Assembly (NCBI GenBank): GCA_002842495.1
Contig: PHDB01000004.1
Coordinates: 1-64,000 of the forward strand
DNA: 64,000 nt
DNA from: Bacteroidetes bacterium HGW-Bacteroidetes-6
Lineage (GTDB): Bacteria > Bacteroidota > Bacteroidia > Bacteroidales > DTU049
Direction: 5' to 3'
Positions 62,151 through 64,000 of the stretch are shown piece by piece; the stretch's first letter is position 1; each line of letters begins with the position of its first letter. A model generated the notes under the pieces. It was not told the origin of the DNA and made no database searches. It saw nothing but the letters and a program-made list of their open reading frames with translations. Position numbers and translations under genes: made by a program.

Positions 62151-64000
62151 ATGAAAACAATAATTTCTATCACTTTGATGTTTCTTTTTGTACTTATTTC
62201 GGTGAGGGGTTTTTCGGAAGAGCCAGAAAAAAATAAGGCCAGAAAGAATGTGGAATTCACAAAAAAGAATTTCACCAAAAATATTGAATCGCTCGATTTT
62301 GCTTTAGCAGAATTGAAAATGGGCGACCAGTACTACGAATATGGAAACTGGCTTTACGTGGATGCATTATTTCACTATTTGAACGCCTACACGGTTAATC
62401 CAGACAACGCCGAACTGAACTACAAAATCGGGAAATCGTATTTAAACACTTTCAATAAGCAAGATGCATTACCGTACTTACAAGATGCATATATGCTCGA
62501 TCCGGAAGTGAGCGCCGATGTAAAACTTCTTTTGGCTGAAGCCTATCAGATCAATTTCAAATTCGATAGTGCAATTGTGTATTACAACGATTTTTTGAAC
62601 GAAAAATCACGTAAGGTGTACGACGAAGATTTTGCCAGAGCTGAATTGGGCATTAAGCAATCGCGAAATGCCATTATCATGGTAGCTGACCCCAAACCTT
62701 TTGTTATTGGCTCAACGGGAAACAGCATCAATGGTTTGTATCCGGATTACTGTCCGGTTATTTCATCCGACGGAAAAACCATGTATTACACTTCGCGCAG
62801 ACCGGGTACCACTGGTGGCGAACGCGATCAGAAAGACTTCAAGTACAATGAGGATATATACAAGGCCGAATTGATTAATGGAACATGGGTTTATGATGCC
62901 GGGTCTGTAAAATTTAATTCCGACAACCACGATGCAACTGTTGGCCTTTCGGCCGACGGAAAAACGATGCTGGTTTATCGAGGAAGCAATGGCGGTGACC
63001 TTTATTATTCGCAACTTTCCGGTTGGAACGAATGGACCGATTTAAAACCTCTTGAAAATTTGAATACGGAATACAAAGAATCTTCGGCTGCAATTAGTCC
63101 CAACGGACAAAAATTGTACTTCACCAGCGATCGTCCAGGTGGATATGGTGGGCTCGATATTTATGTTTCACAGCTCAAAACCGATGGAAGCTGGGGAACT
63201 CCTGTTAATCTGGGACCAACTATCAATTCGCAATACGACGAAGAGGGTGTTTCTCTTAATGGCGATGGAACGGTGTTGTATTTTAGTTCGAACGGAACCC
63301 GCAGTATGGGCGGATACGATGTGTTTAAATCGCAATACGGCAATAATGCATGGACAACTCCCGAAAATCTCGGCTATCCGCTCAATACTCCCGAGGACGA
63401 TGTATTCTTTACCTTTACAGGAGATGAAAAAATGGGGTATTTTTCTTCGGAACGCGAAGATGGTTACGGAAGTCAGGACATCTATTCTGTTGAAATGATT
63501 CCACAGCGCAATCCAATGATTGTTTTGAATGGCTTGGTTATCGACAAACTTTCGGGCACTCTGGTTGAATATTCCGATGTAATGATTACTGACGAAGACG
63601 GCATAGAAATTGGCACATGGAACGATCTTGGGTTAGGAACTCCTATGTATTCGGTAGACGTTGAATCGGGAAAAACTTATCATATTTCAGTTCGCTCCGA
63701 AGGTTACATAGGTGTTGATGAAGATATCACCATTGGAGAAAGCAACGAAAACAGTGCTGATATCACACATATAACTGAATTGAGTCTGCTCGATATCCGT
63801 AGCCTGACTTTACCTAATGTATTCTTTGATTTTGATAAATCCGACCTGCGTCAGGCTGCCATCGACGATTTGAATTATGTGATTAAAGTCTTGAACGATT
63901 ATCCGTCCATTCAACTCGAACTATCCGGGAACACCGATATTATCGGGCCATGGGACTATAATCTTGCTTTGTCGCATACACGTGCAATTACTGTTTACAA
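62151..64000 (+). CDS. PorE-like TPR, beta-propeller and OmpA-family protein (partial, runs off the right edge)
   Basis: Translation from the ATG at 62151 is open to the end of the window (about 616 codons). A signal peptide (MFLFVLISVRGFSEE) is followed by TPR repeats at about 55-140 (YYEYGNWLYVDALFHYLNAY, KIGKSYLNTFNKQDALPYLQ). A PD40/WD40-type propeller follows at about 180-450, with repeated SSDGKTMYYTSRR and SPNGQKLYFTSDRPGG blades. A small regulatory-like domain comes next (about 455-530), then the start of the OmpA-like peptidoglycan-binding domain (PNVFFDFDKSDLRQAAIDDL, SGNTDIIG). That is the layout of PorE, a type IX secretion component that tethers to peptidoglycan. Similar OmpA proteins exist, so the exact gene name is not certain. 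Confidence 0.82.
   Translation, partial: MKTIISITLMFLFVLISVRGFSEEPEKNKARKNVEFTKKNFTKNIESLDFALAELKMGDQYYEYGNWLYVDALFHYLNAYTVNPDNAELNYKIGKSYLNTFNKQDALPYLQDAYMLDPEVSADVKLLLAEAYQINFKFDSAIVYYNDFLNEKSRKVYDEDFARAELGIKQSRNAIIMVADPKPFVIGSTGNSINGLYPDYCPVISSDGKTMYYTSRRPGTTGGERDQKDFKYNEDIYKAELINGTWVYDAGSVKFNSDNHDATVGLSADGKTMLVYRGSNGGDLYYSQLSGWNEWTDLKPLENLNTEYKESSAAISPNGQKLYFTSDRPGGYGGLDIYVSQLKTDGSWGTPVNLGPTINSQYDEEGVSLNGDGTVLYFSSNGTRSMGGYDVFKSQYGNNAWTTPENLGYPLNTPEDDVFFTFTGDEKMGYFSSEREDGYGSQDIYSVEMIPQRNPMIVLNGLVIDKLSGTLVEYSDVMITDEDGIEIGTWNDLGLGTPMYSVDVESGKTYHISVRSEGYIGVDEDITIGESNENSADITHITELSLLDIRSLTLPNVFFDFDKSDLRQAAIDDLNYVIKVLNDYPSIQLELSGNTDIIGPWDYNLALSHTRAITVY

Overview
The window looks like a chromosomal segment of a Bacteroidota bacterium, probably an anaerobic or facultative member. 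The evidence is a type B and two type A type IX secretion (T9SS) sorting-domain proteins, GldH, a PorE-like OmpA protein, a GWxTD-like protein, DUF4197/DUF4476/DUF4831 proteins, a FeoA-FeoB fusion, almost no Shine-Dalgarno sequences, and many TAnnTTTG promoter elements typical of the phylum. The DNA is AT-rich and genes are tightly packed. I saw no rRNA, CRISPR array, phage or insertion sequence. One tRNA (Phe) is present.

Layout. 1-6129 (minus): a membrane complex related to group 4 [NiFe] hydrogenases (HyfB, HyfC, HyfE, HyfF and the start of a HyfG/HycE-like large subunit that runs off the left edge). The large subunit lacks the first Ni-binding CxxC, so the complex looks like an energy-converting hydrogenase-related (Ehr) complex rather than a hydrogenase. 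6130-6733: a non-coding stretch with nested inverted repeats. 6734-11647: two small lipoproteins, a PLP aminotransferase, a DUF4831 lipoprotein and AroB. 11715-17950 (minus): an envelope block of coaX, outer-membrane protein, TPR protein, lptC and a SurA/PpiD-like foldase. 18027-18099: tRNA-Phe. 18166-21228: DUF4476 protein and a large T9SS type B protein. 21781-25671 (minus): hpt, a fused double adenylate kinase, a single adenylate kinase, obgE and a PAP2 phosphatase.

25879-27533: an isolated NuoE/NuoF diaphorase pair. 27535-35985: a secreted metalloprotease-like protein, a T9SS type A protein, PheT, TypA and PurE. 36031-43190: two outer-membrane proteins (one with a helix-hairpin-helix), a POT peptide transporter, a radical SAM protein and a GWxTD-like protein. 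43191-49910: a possible 40-residue membrane peptide, FeoAB with a candidate operator, a small exported protein, an orphan OppC-like permease and a TPR/LuxR-type regulator. 49894-51688 (minus): methyltransferase plus GT2 glycosyltransferase. 51956-56659: a lipoprotein, then an ECF sigma factor, a one-TM protein with a barrel-like C-terminus and a T9SS-secreted PKD protein. 56735-61958 (minus): holB, ricT-like, gldH, pbp1A. 62151 to the right edge: PorE-like TPR/propeller/OmpA protein.

Functionally the window combines energy conservation (Ehr-like complex, NuoEF), envelope building (LptC, PpiD, PBP1A, PAP2, glycosyltransferase), type IX secretion and its cargo, and housekeeping genes. The strongest candidates for something unusual are the cysteine-less hydrogenase-like complex, the three tandem adenylate kinase modules with one degenerate copy, and the sigma factor/transmembrane/barrel-like cassette. 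All calls rest on reading the sequence; no database search was run.
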